A stretch of 64,000 nt of DNA from Bacteroidales bacterium (GTDB lineage: Bacteria > Bacteroidota > Bacteroidia > Bacteroidales > VadinHA17): positions 1-64,000 of the forward strand of contig JALHSP010000062.1 of NCBI GenBank assembly GCA_022865305.1, read 5' to 3'. Positions 1 through 7,442 of this stretch are shown here, in pieces (the first letter of the stretch is position 1; every line of letters starts with the position of its first letter). Made by a program: the position numbers and the translations under genes. The notes beneath the pieces were generated by a model that was not told the DNA's origin, did no database searches, and was given only the letters and a program-made list of their open reading frames with translations.

Positions 1-1
1 A

Positions 2-979
2 TTTGCACTGTTCCCGTCAGTATTAAGCAAAATGCCACGTTCAGGCGGGTGGCTGAATTCAATCAAAGTAGTCCTTGGATTTATTATGCTGGCATTCAGT
101 ATGAAATTCCTGATGACTATTGACAGTGTTTATTCATTTAGACTCCTTTCGAGGGATATTTACCTTGCGGTTTGGATAGTGCTGTCGTTCCTTCTGGGGC
201 TTTATCTCATGGGCAAAATCAAATTCGTACACGACAGTGATCTTCAGCATATCGGCACATTCAGGTTATTCCTGATAATTGCTGTATTCGTTTTTGTTGT
301 TTACCTTATCACAGGTCTTTTCGGAGCTCCATTAAAAGGATTATCATCTCTTCTGCCATCACAGGAAACATCATGGTTCAGTAACCGGCAGATAATCTCC
401 AACGATAAAACTGACTTTGTCCCGGCTTTTAAGCCGCTAAATACAAGCGAACTATGTTCAGAACCCAAGTATGGAGATATTTTTGATATGCCGCTGGGAC
501 TTACAGGGTATTTTAATTATAAGCAGGGGCTTGCTTGTGCAAAAGAACAGGGCAAGCCTGCATTGATAGATTTTAAAGGGCATGCCTGTGCCAATTGCAA
601 GGTAATGGAAGCAAAAGTATGGTCAGATCCGGAAGTGCTCAGGCGGTTAAAAGATAATTTTGTCATTATTGCACTCTATGTGGATGACAGAACTCAATTG
701 CCGGAAAATGAGTGGTTTGTTTCATCAATTGATGGAAAACAGAAAAAGACCATCGGAAAGCAGAACGAGGATCTTGAGATATCGAAATTCAAAACAAATG
801 CACTCCCGCTTTATGTGATAATCGATAATGATGGTAATCCTCTGAACAAACCCATGCCCACTAATTTAAATGTGGAAGAGTACAAAAGATGGCTTGATGA
901 AGGAGTGGAATTATTCACCTCACCCCAACCTCCCGCTGACGCGGGACAGGCTCTCTCCCAGGGGAGAGGGGCTAAGTAG
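2..979 (+). CDS. dsbD: Thiol:disulfide interchange protein DsbD, C-terminal part (5' end outside window)
   Basis: The frame is open from base 2, and the residues before the first ATG (base 32) already fit the conserved DsbD segment leading into the Gly-Gly-Trp-Leu-Asn motif, so the gene starts upstream of the window. Three membrane segments are visible, then a periplasmic thioredoxin-like domain with the redox motif CANCK (about base 587). In the family, DsbD passes electrons from cytoplasmic thioredoxin across the membrane to periplasmic thiol proteins. The thioredoxin fold is complete up to about base 916. The last 19 residues (Pro/Gln/Gly-rich) are encoded by a dispersed repeat and look like an acquired tail. 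Identity as a DsbD/ScsB-like protein is secure; the exact partner proteins are unknown. Confidence 0.88.
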   Translation, partial: FALFPSVLSKMPRSGGWLNSIKVVLGFIMLAFSMKFLMTIDSVYSFRLLSRDIYLAVWIVLSFLLGLYLMGKIKFVHDSDLQHIGTFRLFLIIAVFVFVVYLITGLFGAPLKGLSSLLPSQETSWFSNRQIISNDKTDFVPAFKPLNTSELCSEPKYGDIFDMPLGLTGYFNYKQGLACAKEQGKPALIDFKGHACANCKVMEAKVWSDPEVLRRLKDNFVIIALYVDDRTQLPENEWFVSSIDGKQKKTIGKQNEDLEISKFKTNALPLYVIIDNDGNPLNKPMPTNLNVEEYKRWLDEGVELFTSPQPPADAGQALSQGRGAK

Positions 980-1032
980 TTAATAATCTTGACATTTTGC
1001 CCCCTTTTCTCTTTGGGAGAAGGGGATGAGGT
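917..1032. repeat. Dispersed inverted-repeat element overlapping the end of dsbD
   Basis: The ends are imperfect inverted copies: ACCTCACCCC at the left and GGGGATGAGGT at the right. Inside are a CCCG/CGGG hairpin and CGGGACAGGCTCTC, followed by a second C-rich/G-rich pair. The left half shares a long core with a sequence on the opposite strand at 57981-58037. The dsbD stop codon lies inside this element. No open frame of its own. It resembles the miniature intergenic repeats common in Bacteroidetes; mobility is not shown. Confidence 0.65.
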
Positions 1033-1056
1033 AAATAAAATAATTGAGGATTATTT

Positions 1057-1698
1057 TCAGAATTTGCCGAACTTAAAAGTTACCATATAACTGAAAGTTC
1101 TGAGGGATTCAACGTCTATTGTATAGGTTCCAGTTTGCCCGACATCAAATTGTGTGGGGAACCTGTAGGAAGCTCCGAAAGCAAGGCGGAAAAACTTTGT
1201 CAGGTTGAGTTCGAGTTCAGCAGAAGGTTCTATCAGGAGAAATGCCCTGGAATCATCGACAAAGTTTTCATTAAAGTCTCTATCCTTTGAGATAAAGGAT
1301 ATTCCACCTGCGCCTAACAATACAGGAAATGAAAAGTGTACAGGTGATCGTGGCAGTAAGATCGGTTCAATATAGAGCCCGCCATAACCACCTGTAAGGA
1401 ATACTTCCCTTTCGAGTGAAGGTTCATAATGGAACTCATTTATAAATCCTGTTCCCCCGAATCCCAAACCGATTGAATGACTTGCAATCCAGGAAATCCT
1501 TCCGCCTAAAAGAATAGCATGATAATTATCAATTCTGGAATACCCTGTCGTAAATGAGATGTATCCGCCACCTGGATTACTCCTTCCTAGTAACGTTTTG
1601 ATCTCTTTGCTTTTATAGTATTGAAATTCAGGATCCTGTGAAATTGCTGTAAGTGAAACCAGGAATAACATCGCGGATATAATACTTATTTTTTTCAT
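1057..1698 (-). CDS. Predicted outer-membrane beta-barrel protein
   Basis: 213 residues with a clear Sec signal peptide (Met-Lys-Lys, hydrophobic core, cleavage near AISQ). The mature part has alternating hydrophobic/polar strands, many aromatic and Gly residues, and ends in Phe (FKFGKF), as outer-membrane barrels do. No specific family was recognised. It is the last gene of the minus-strand set sigma factor / anti-sigma / DUF4097-like protein / barrel, so it may be part of that envelope-stress-like regulon. The preceding 165 bp hold a short barrel-like remnant rather than a promoter I could identify. Confidence 0.7.
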   Translation of the reverse strand: MKKISIISAMLFLVSLTAISQDPEFQYYKSKEIKTLLGRSNPGGGYISFTTGYSRIDNYHAILLGGRISWIASHSIGLGFGGTGFINEFHYEPSLEREVFLTGGYGGLYIEPILLPRSPVHFSFPVLLGAGGISFISKDRDFNENFVDDSRAFLLIEPSAELELNLTKFFRLAFGASYRFPTQFDVGQTGTYTIDVESLRTFSYMVTFKFGKF

Positions 1699-1722
1699 TT
1701 TGATATAAGTTTAATCACATCA

Positions 1723-1863
1723 TTAAAAAACATAAGAAACAGAGATACCAATATCGCCGGGTATTAAACTGACAAATGCAGGTATCGTTAATTCGACATA
1801 TTGTTTAATGTTTACACCAATAAAAGGACAGAGGAAAAGCATCGGAGTTGCACAGGGATCAAA
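1723..1863 (-). pseudogene. Possible remnant: C-terminal strands of an outer-membrane barrel
   Basis: Directly after the stop of the DUF4097-like gene, and in the same frame, 46 sense codons run to a TAA at 1723-1725. The translation has no signal peptide but reads like the last strands of a barrel: an alternating pattern (YVELTIPAFVSLIPGDIG) and a terminal Phe (SVSYVF). An internal ATG at 1842 would give 39 residues. It may be the leftover end of a deleted barrel gene. It could also be chance, because the piece is short. Confidence 0.3.
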
Positions 1864-2949
1864 TTATTTTAAGTAAATATTACCTCTTGTGGCATCAATA
1901 ATTACTTTCCGGTTTCCGGGATTCCTGCCTACTGTTCCAAAGGTCATATACTCTTTTTTCTCTTCGTTAAGAGTTTTCTTTTCAATTCTCGAGTCTTTTT
2001 CAGGCAAAACAAGAAATGAATTTACGTGCCTGATATCAATGTTATAAGATACAGCCGGATCGAAAACCAGATTTATATCTGTATAACCCGAATTTATTGT
2101 CAGCAGTTCGAAAGTCTTATCTATCAAATCGGCATTCAGGCTGCCGTATTTAGTTTCAATGTTAAGCTCATTTGACAGCTCTTCAATTCTGAAATCCGTG
2201 AAATATGAGTTTCCCCTGACAGAATTGACTTTACCTATAAAGAATTTGTCTCTTCTTGATTCGGTATTGATCTTTCCTGCCCTGTTAAGATTGAACCTGG
2301 AGGAGACTGAAGTTATGGTAAGATCCTGAGACTCACCTATCACAACCTCCGAAAATGAGGCATCAATATCCCCGCCCGTGATCTTATTTATTGTTGCATC
2401 GCAAAAGGTCAGCTCTATACCGCTTGTTTTATTCAATGAATTGGCCTTGAATGAACCGTTAGACAGACTAAGTGAAAATGTACCTGTATTATCTTCCATA
2501 TAAACATCGCCATACTTGTTAATGATTCTCATATTAAGATATTCCGGTGCATTAATGAAATAGTTAATCTGAATCCTGGATTCATATGGTATCAGTTTAC
2601 TGGTCATTCCCTTAAAACTCTCGAACAACATGCTGATATTCTGTGTAAAATCAGTCTGAGCCCTGACCAGGTAGCTTGTCTCGGAAATATTAATTTCAAT
2701 TCCCTGGAACATTTTATTGAGCCTTTCCTGATTTGATGCAAAAGCTTCTACCTCAACCCTCACTGACAATGAATCTGTTTCCCATGGTGTAATGTGGATA
2801 GCCCCGTATTTGTTGTTCAATTCGAGGGTCATATCCCTGTTTACCTGTACAGTTTTACGGAATGTTCTTTTTTCCGAATATGACTGACCGGAAACCAGAA
2901 ATGGGAAAAACAGAAATATTATAGATGAAGTAAATAATCTATAGCGCAT
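1864..2949 (-). CDS. DUF4097-like secreted adhesin/beta-helix protein
   Basis: About 361 residues from the ATG at 2949, which gives a good signal peptide (MRYRLF, hydrophobic stretch, LVSGQS). ATGs at 2955 and 2979 are in frame, but the longer form overlaps the upstream gene by 41 bp. The mature protein has repeated beta-rich segments with the pattern 'NKYGAIHI', 'NKYGDVYM', 'TKYGSLNA' and ends in 'RGNIYLK', typical of DUF4097/putative auto-transporter-adhesin-head proteins. These often sit next to anti-sigma factors in Bacteroidetes operons, as here. The molecular function is not known. Confidence 0.7.
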   Translation of the reverse strand: MRYRLFTSSIIFLFFPFLVSGQSYSEKRTFRKTVQVNRDMTLELNNKYGAIHITPWETDSLSVRVEVEAFASNQERLNKMFQGIEINISETSYLVRAQTDFTQNISMLFESFKGMTSKLIPYESRIQINYFINAPEYLNMRIINKYGDVYMEDNTGTFSLSLSNGSFKANSLNKTSGIELTFCDATINKITGGDIDASFSEVVIGESQDLTITSVSSRFNLNRAGKINTESRRDKFFIGKVNSVRGNSYFTDFRIEELSNELNIETKYGSLNADLIDKTFELLTINSGYTDINLVFDPAVSYNIDIRHVNSFLVLPEKDSRIEKKTLNEEKKEYMTFGTVGRNPGNRKVIIDATRGNIYLK

Positions 2950-3484
2950 GGTCATCGTTCTTTTCCTTATCATTTTCATTTTGTTTTAGAATGTTAAGCA
3001 TATCTTCAAGCAGCCGGATCTTTATCCGGTAATTATTTATTAAAGCTTCAAAAACCTCCTGGTTAGCAATATTATCTTTAAGATCTTTTTTGATGTCTGT
3101 ACAGATACTGTCAATTTCCGACAGGTCCTTAAAGAGTTCTTTTTCAATATCGGGGTAATCTGTCAGTAAAGGAGTAGCCTCAGTATAAAGATTGTTAACC
3201 AGGTTGTTATAGTAAATTTCAGTCTCTTTCAGATGAGGATCAGTCTTCTCAAGAATAGCATTGATTTCTTTATTGCTGTATAGAGACTTCCCTTTATTTT
3301 CCCAGACATAATACATAGCTGCAGTCCCGAGAATAACCACAATCATTGCTGCAGCAGAAAGCCATATCAGGGGAGTTTTTCCTTTCCTCACACCCATTTT
3401 TATCCTTTTCCAGGTATCCGGAGAAGGAGAATATTTGTCCAGATCTTTTCTATTGTTTCTGATATAATCTTCAATTTTATCCAT
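2939..3484 (-). CDS. Membrane-anchored anti-sigma-like protein
   Basis: 181 residues. A short cytoplasmic N-terminus with 'SPSPDTWKRI' precedes one membrane segment (about residues 38-61: hydrophobic, ending YYVWE), then a helical, Glu/Lys/Asn-rich periplasmic region. This arrangement and the position immediately after an ECF sigma gene fit a Bacteroidetes anti-sigma factor that holds the sigma factor at the membrane. No zinc motif (HxxxCxxC) is present. The start lies only 4 bp after the restored stop of the sigma gene (3489), and the 3' end overlaps the next gene, which shows tight translational linkage. Confidence 0.65.
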   Translation of the reverse strand: MDKIEDYIRNNRKDLDKYSPSPDTWKRIKMGVRKGKTPLIWLSAAAMIVVILGTAAMYYVWENKGKSLYSNKEINAILEKTDPHLKETEIYYNNLVNNLYTEATPLLTDYPDIEKELFKDLSEIDSICTDIKKDLKDNIANQEVFEALINNYRIKIRLLEDMLNILKQNENDKEKNDDHAL

Positions 3485-3488
3485 ATCC

Positions 3489-4028
3489 TTAATTTTTTGA
3501 GATCAGATTTCTTAATTTATCTTTTGCCCGGGAATACTGCGATTTTGAAGTTGATTCGGATATTCACAGTATCTGGGAAATTTCAGTGTGATCGTAACCT
3601 TCGAGCAGGTAAAGAGTTAAGATAATCCTGTAACCGTCAGGCAATAATTCAATAGCCTGGAATATCTTACCTGAATCATATATAACTTCTGGTTCTGCTT
3701 CAGGTATGTTGACGGGCAGGGTCTCAAAGTATACAAAATCAATTTTCTTTTTCCTTAGCTGGTTTATGCACCGGTTAATGACGATACTTTTCAGCCAGGC
3801 ACCGAATGTTGATTCAAACCTGAATGATCCTATATTTCTGAAACATTCAATAAATGCCTCCTGAAGCATGTCTTCCGCGTCTTCTCTGTTATTCATAATC
3901 CTGTGTGCCAGGTTAAACATAGCTTTTGAATACTGGTTATACAGACTGAACTGGGCTTTGCTGTTGCCTCTAATGCATTCCTCAATCAATTTTGCATGTA
4001 TATAATTGTCCGGATAATTCACCTGCAC
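3489..4028 (-). pseudogene. ECF sigma-70 factor interrupted by an in-frame TGA
   Basis: The gene reads as a normal ECF sigma factor: region 2 ('NNREDAEDMLQEAFIECFR'), then region 4 ('LLPDGYRIILTLYLLEGY', 'HTEISQIL'). A TGA at 3564-3566 then stops translation after 154 residues. Past it the same frame continues for 24 codons with the rest of the region 4 helix-turn-helix ('ISESTSKSQYSRAKDKLR') to a TAA at 3489. The intact sigma factor at 45251 has Gly at that place ('ELLGIDTNTSKSQYSRAK'), so a GGA to TGA change is the simplest explanation. The short product would lack the recognition helix. It may be a real nonsense mutation, a sequencing error, or (unlikely) readthrough. Confidence 0.85.
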
Positions 4029-4044
4029 GATTTACCTGTTAATA

Positions 4045-4072
4045 AAGACAAACGGATAATGTAAGGGTTGCA
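4045..4072 (-). promoter_or_regulatory. Candidate ECF-type promoter of the sigma operon
   Basis: Read on the minus strand the sequence is TGCAACC-N15-TGTCTT, ending 17 bp before the sigma ATG. The other ECF sigma gene of this window has TGCAACC-N16-TGTCTT upstream (45205-45233). The shared motif upstream of two sigma genes suggests autoregulation, as many ECF factors do. It is inferred from two copies only. Confidence 0.45.
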
Positions 4073-4088
4073 CTTTTTGGAAGGATAA

Positions 4089-5693
4089 TTACAACTTTTT
4101 TCTTAAAGGTATTGCTATGAAAACCAAAATCACTATAAAAATACTTATAACAGAAGAAATTCGCATCAGAAAGTCACCATATCGCACATAAGGAGTAATT
4201 TTTGTTTCCGAGGAGATATCCCCTCTTATTACTGATTCAGTCCACCATTCCGTTTCCTGAGTTCTGCGGCCTCTTATATCAATGATACATGAAATTCCGG
4301 TATTGGCAGCTCTCGCCACCTGTCTTCGCGTTTCAATAGCTCTTAATGAGGCATATGAAAGATGCTGCCTGTACCCATTGGTATTTTTCCACCATCCGTC
4401 ATTTGTGATAATAAACAGTGCTTCTGCACCATTCCTGACGTATTCTGCCACATAATTTCCAAAAACAGACTCATAGCAGATTATCGGAGCTATTGTCTGT
4501 TTATTTTGAGGATGTTCAAAGCAGGTTCTCTCCTTCTGAATGCCGTATCCCCATTTTGTGCCTCCAAGCTCCGGCAGTATATTACTTAAAAGTTTCTGAA
4601 GACCTGCAGAAAACTCCATCTCTATACCGGGCACCAGCTTGGACTTATGATAAATTCCGATTGTTTCACCGGTATCGATTTCAAAAGCAGAGTTGAAATG
4701 ATCGAAATAGTAACCTGAAGAGTCTGATTTGACAGATGAGTCAGAGGGCATTTTGCTCAGGCTATAATTAATCCTTGAGCTTACCAATCCTGAAATAACA
4801 CTTATGCCGGGATGTTGCCTGGTAAATTGCTTTATCATCATGATATATTTGTTTTCACCCAGATATTCTTCATTAACAGGATCATCCACAGTTGTTTCAG
4901 GAGTGAGTACCCAGTTTGTGTTTTTTGTAATATTTTTCTCTGCCAGTTCGATGACATTTCTCAGTTGTATTTCAAACGGAACAGAGAATTTTTCGGTATA
5001 GGGATCACTGTTCGGTTGAATGATCAGTACTTCGGTTTTTCCGGTCGCAGAGTCGTTGACAGTGTAGAACCTTATCAGTGAGAAAGCTGATGGGATAATA
5101 ATTACTGCCAGCCATATCCATAGGAATAATTTTTTTCTACTCATTCTCCCGGAAGATTTGACCAGGAAGAGAGTCAGAAAAAGATTTGAGCTTAATATCC
5201 AGAATGAGCCGCCTCCGACTCCGGTAACCTCGTACCACTGGATAAAAAGAATATCTTTTGAAAGCCCGTTGCCCAGGTTAGCCCATGGTGACAGGTACAC
5301 GGTATTAAGAGAAAGAAATTCAAAAGCAAGCCAGAAAGAAAAGAGTGCAATAAATCCCGGGAGATTTCCGGCTTTTATCCTGACGATATGAGCGAGCCAT
5401 AAAATTAAAGCCATCAGAAATGCTACTCCTATGATAGCACCGATAGCTGCCGTGATACTGACCACTCTTATCCATCCAAGAGTCATGATATTGAATACGA
5501 TAAAACCGGGAAACAGATAATCAATAAGTGCACTTGATCTGTATTTCCCGGAATTTTCGAAAAGATGGTTTTCGATCAGGAAGAACGGAACAAATGAAAA
5601 AAGGAGAACAAGTCCTGAGCACCAGATGCTCCAGGCAAGTCCTGAAATAATTCCACCGGTAACCGACAGTGCAGTAAGTAGATATTTATTCAT
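4089..5693 (-). CDS. lnt: Apolipoprotein N-acyltransferase Lnt
   Basis: 534 residues. The N-terminal half holds several membrane helices; the C-terminal half is a nitrilase-type domain. The three expected catalytic residues are visible in context: Glu in 'LTPETTVDD', Lys in 'YHKSKLVPG', Cys in 'IICYESVFG'. Lnt adds the third acyl chain to the N-terminal Cys of lipoproteins at the inner membrane. The length matches the family (about 510-540). The start overlaps the stop of the upstream transporter gene by 4 bp (ATGA), so the two are translated together. Confidence 0.93.
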   Translation of the reverse strand: MNKYLLTALSVTGGIISGLAWSIWCSGLVLLFSFVPFFLIENHLFENSGKYRSSALIDYLFPGFIVFNIMTLGWIRVVSITAAIGAIIGVAFLMALILWLAHIVRIKAGNLPGFIALFSFWLAFEFLSLNTVYLSPWANLGNGLSKDILFIQWYEVTGVGGGSFWILSSNLFLTLFLVKSSGRMSRKKLFLWIWLAVIIIPSAFSLIRFYTVNDSATGKTEVLIIQPNSDPYTEKFSVPFEIQLRNVIELAEKNITKNTNWVLTPETTVDDPVNEEYLGENKYIMMIKQFTRQHPGISVISGLVSSRINYSLSKMPSDSSVKSDSSGYYFDHFNSAFEIDTGETIGIYHKSKLVPGIEMEFSAGLQKLLSNILPELGGTKWGYGIQKERTCFEHPQNKQTIAPIICYESVFGNYVAEYVRNGAEALFIITNDGWWKNTNGYRQHLSYASLRAIETRRQVARAANTGISCIIDIRGRRTQETEWWTESVIRGDISSETKITPYVRYGDFLMRISSVISIFIVILVFIAIPLRKKL

Positions 5694-6580
5694 TTAAAGT
5701 TCCTTCTTACATTTTTCAGTAATCCGGGCCGGTTGATTAAATTGACACCTGCAAGTATCAATATAACAGAAACCAGCATTGAGGATGAGAGGTGTTCGTT
5801 ATCAGCAATGCCCCATAAAGTTGCAACAACAGGAATAAAATAAGTCACAATTGAAGCGAATACAGGAGAAGTGTCTCTTATGAGCAGATAGAAAAGAGCA
5901 AGAGCAACAGCACTTCCAAATACGGAAAGTATTGCAATAAATCCAAGATTTCTAAGCCAGTGTTCTGTTTCCATGGCTGCCTGGATATCAGTAAAGAGGA
6001 GCAGAACCACAGCAAAGGGGCTTAAAAAAAAGAATGCAAGAGAAGTGATCTGTAATCCGTTAATTCCCTTTACTTTGCTGACCTCATTTGAGCTGATTCC
6101 ATATAGCAATGTTGCAAGTACGACATAAAGTCCGTAATAGTTAAATGTAAAGGACCCGCTGTAAAGAAGTCCGATTGCTCCCAGCAAGCCCAGAAAAACT
6201 CCGGCAATTTGTGACCTGATAGCTTTCTTTTTATAAAACCATATACCTATTACAAGGGTGAAAACCGGGCTCAGCGAATTTAACATGCCAGCCAGCGAAC
6301 TGTCAATTTTTGTCTGCGCTAATGGAAACAGAAATGCAGGGATTCCGCTGCCCAGAAATCCGATGATTATGACCGAACGGAAATTATCCTTATTAAGTTT
6401 GTTTAAATTTCGGATAGCTATGGGAAGAAGGCAAAGAAAAGCTATAATTACCCTTAATGACGCAATCTGGAATGTTGAAAAGGATTCGAGTCCCTTCTTC
6501 ATTAATATATAACTGGTTCCCCATATTACTGACAGGGCAGCAAGAACTAACCAGTGCCATATTTTCCGTCTTTCCGGCAT
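5690..6580 (-). CDS. EamA/DMT-family transporter
   Basis: About 296 residues with ten predicted membrane helices in two EamA repeats, and 'WGTSYILMKKGLESFSTFQ' near the start, as in drug/metabolite exporters. The ATG at 6580 is preferred: the ATG at 6595 lies within the last bases of a good promoter -7 element, so the transcript would start after it. It is the first gene of a pair with lnt. The substrate cannot be predicted from sequence. Confidence 0.85.
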   Translation of the reverse strand: MPERRKIWHWLVLAALSVIWGTSYILMKKGLESFSTFQIASLRVIIAFLCLLPIAIRNLNKLNKDNFRSVIIIGFLGSGIPAFLFPLAQTKIDSSLAGMLNSLSPVFTLVIGIWFYKKKAIRSQIAGVFLGLLGAIGLLYSGSFTFNYYGLYVVLATLLYGISSNEVSKVKGINGLQITSLAFFFLSPFAVVLLLFTDIQAAMETEHWLRNLGFIAILSVFGSAVALALFYLLIRDTSPVFASIVTYFIPVVATLWGIADNEHLSSSMLVSVILILAGVNLINRPGLLKNVRRNFK

Positions 6581-6594
6581 AATAAATAGATCCA

Positions 6595-6625
6595 CAAAAT
6601 TAGCAGAAGAAGTTAGTGCCGGAAA
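6595..6625 (-). promoter_or_regulatory. Bacteroidetes-type promoter for the EamA-lnt pair
   Basis: On the minus strand the sequence is TTTC-N19-TAATTTTG, one base off the TTTG-N19/21-TAnnTTTG consensus. The expected start point is near 6588, just before the ATG at 6580. This favours the shorter start of the transporter and implies a very short leader. Confidence 0.5.
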
Positions 6626-6723
6626 TATATTGCGGAATACTTTTTAATTATCATTTGTTTACCACTGTTAAAATACAGTTCATCTATTCTTTTCCTGCAC
6701 TGATGAAAATGGGGAATATATTA

Positions 6724-6754
6724 TTGTTTATTGCATCAAAATAGTATAATTTTA
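6724..6754 (+). promoter_or_regulatory. Possible promoter of the small T9SS cargo gene
   Basis: ATTG-N20-TAATTTTA lies 38 bp before the ATG at 6793. The match to TTTG-N19/21-TAnnTTTG is partial, so this is only a candidate. Confidence 0.3.
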
Positions 6755-6792
6755 CAGGGATGTTTGGTTACTGATTGTAGAAATATCCGCAG

Positions 6793-7281
6793 ATGAAACG
6801 GTGCATTTTTATTTTAATAACAGCATTTCTTGCAGGTGCTGCATTGGCACAGCAGTTAAAGCAGGAGGTAATTGCAAGCGCCGGCGGATATAATGTTAAT
6901 GGAGGTCTTTCAATAAGCTGGACCCTTGGAGAAACAATTGTCCCGACATTCAGATCTCAGGATGGGACATTAATCCTTACACATGGATTTCAGCAGAAAC
7001 TTATCTGGACCACCATTCAGGAAAACCTTGAGGATATTGTTAAGATCACCCTGTTTCCCAATCCGGCAAGCGAGATTGTGAATCTTCAGTTTGACAATCC
7101 GGTTGATGGAGAGATAATTGTATATCTACTTGATACACAGGGCAGACTTGTTAAAACAGATGTTATTGGAGCAGCGACTGTTGAAAAGCAGGTTAATCTC
7201 CAGGATCTTCCGGCAGGTGTTTATTATTTTAAGCTGACTAAAGGTAAACTTTCAAATGTATATAAAGTTGTAAAAGTTTAA
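6793..7281 (+). CDS. Small T9SS cargo protein with type A C-terminal sorting domain
   Basis: 162 residues: signal peptide (to about ALAQ, residue 20), a short domain with 'ASAGGYNVNGGLSISWTLGE' followed by 'LTHGFQQ', then a C-terminal sorting domain of about 75 residues. The latter has 'LFPNPAS', 'VYLLDTQGRLVK' and 'LPAGVYYFKLTKGK', ending in Val-Lys-Val. In this family the C-terminal domain directs secretion through the type IX system and is removed during anchoring. The protein is small with almost nothing but the two modules, so its surface role is unknown. A strong terminator follows. Confidence 0.85.
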   Translation: MKRCIFILITAFLAGAALAQQLKQEVIASAGGYNVNGGLSISWTLGETIVPTFRSQDGTLILTHGFQQKLIWTTIQENLEDIVKITLFPNPASEIVNLQFDNPVDGEIIVYLLDTQGRLVKTDVIGAATVEKQVNLQDLPAGVYYFKLTKGKLSNVYKVVKV

Positions 7282-7328
7282 AGAAGCTTTTACTGTCCAA
7301 AAGCAATTTTTCCATTCTTTTCATGGCT

Positions 7329-7355
7329 GCCCCGAGCGAAGTCTCGGGGCTTTTT
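7329..7355 (+). terminator. Rho-independent terminator after the T9SS cargo gene
   Basis: A perfect 8-bp stem GCCCCGAG / CTCGGGGC with a 6-base loop is followed by TTTTT. It lies 47 bp after the cargo gene stop. It also shows that the long open frame beginning at 7323 is not the true start of the next gene. Confidence 0.85.
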
Positions 7356-7442
7356 GCTTTGTTAAATTGTGTTAAATCAGCAGGATCGTTAAATCCGAGC
7401 TTCCATTTTAATTATCTTGTAACTGCAAAAAATAGGAAATTC

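Noticed and set aside
3564-3566. TGA as a recoded amino acid in the sigma gene
   Set aside because: TGA is an ordinary stop in this window (for example murI, nadK and thiS end with it), and no selenocysteine-type element or family precedent was seen. A mutation or sequence error is more likely.
4362-5391. Plus-strand open frames across lnt
   Set aside because: They are reading-frame shadows of lnt on the other strand; no start signal or family features.
7323-7442. A long N-terminal extension of the dipeptidase from an ATG at 7323
   Set aside because: The bases form a rho-independent terminator (7329-7355), and the ATG at 7443 opens a normal lipoprotein signal peptide.
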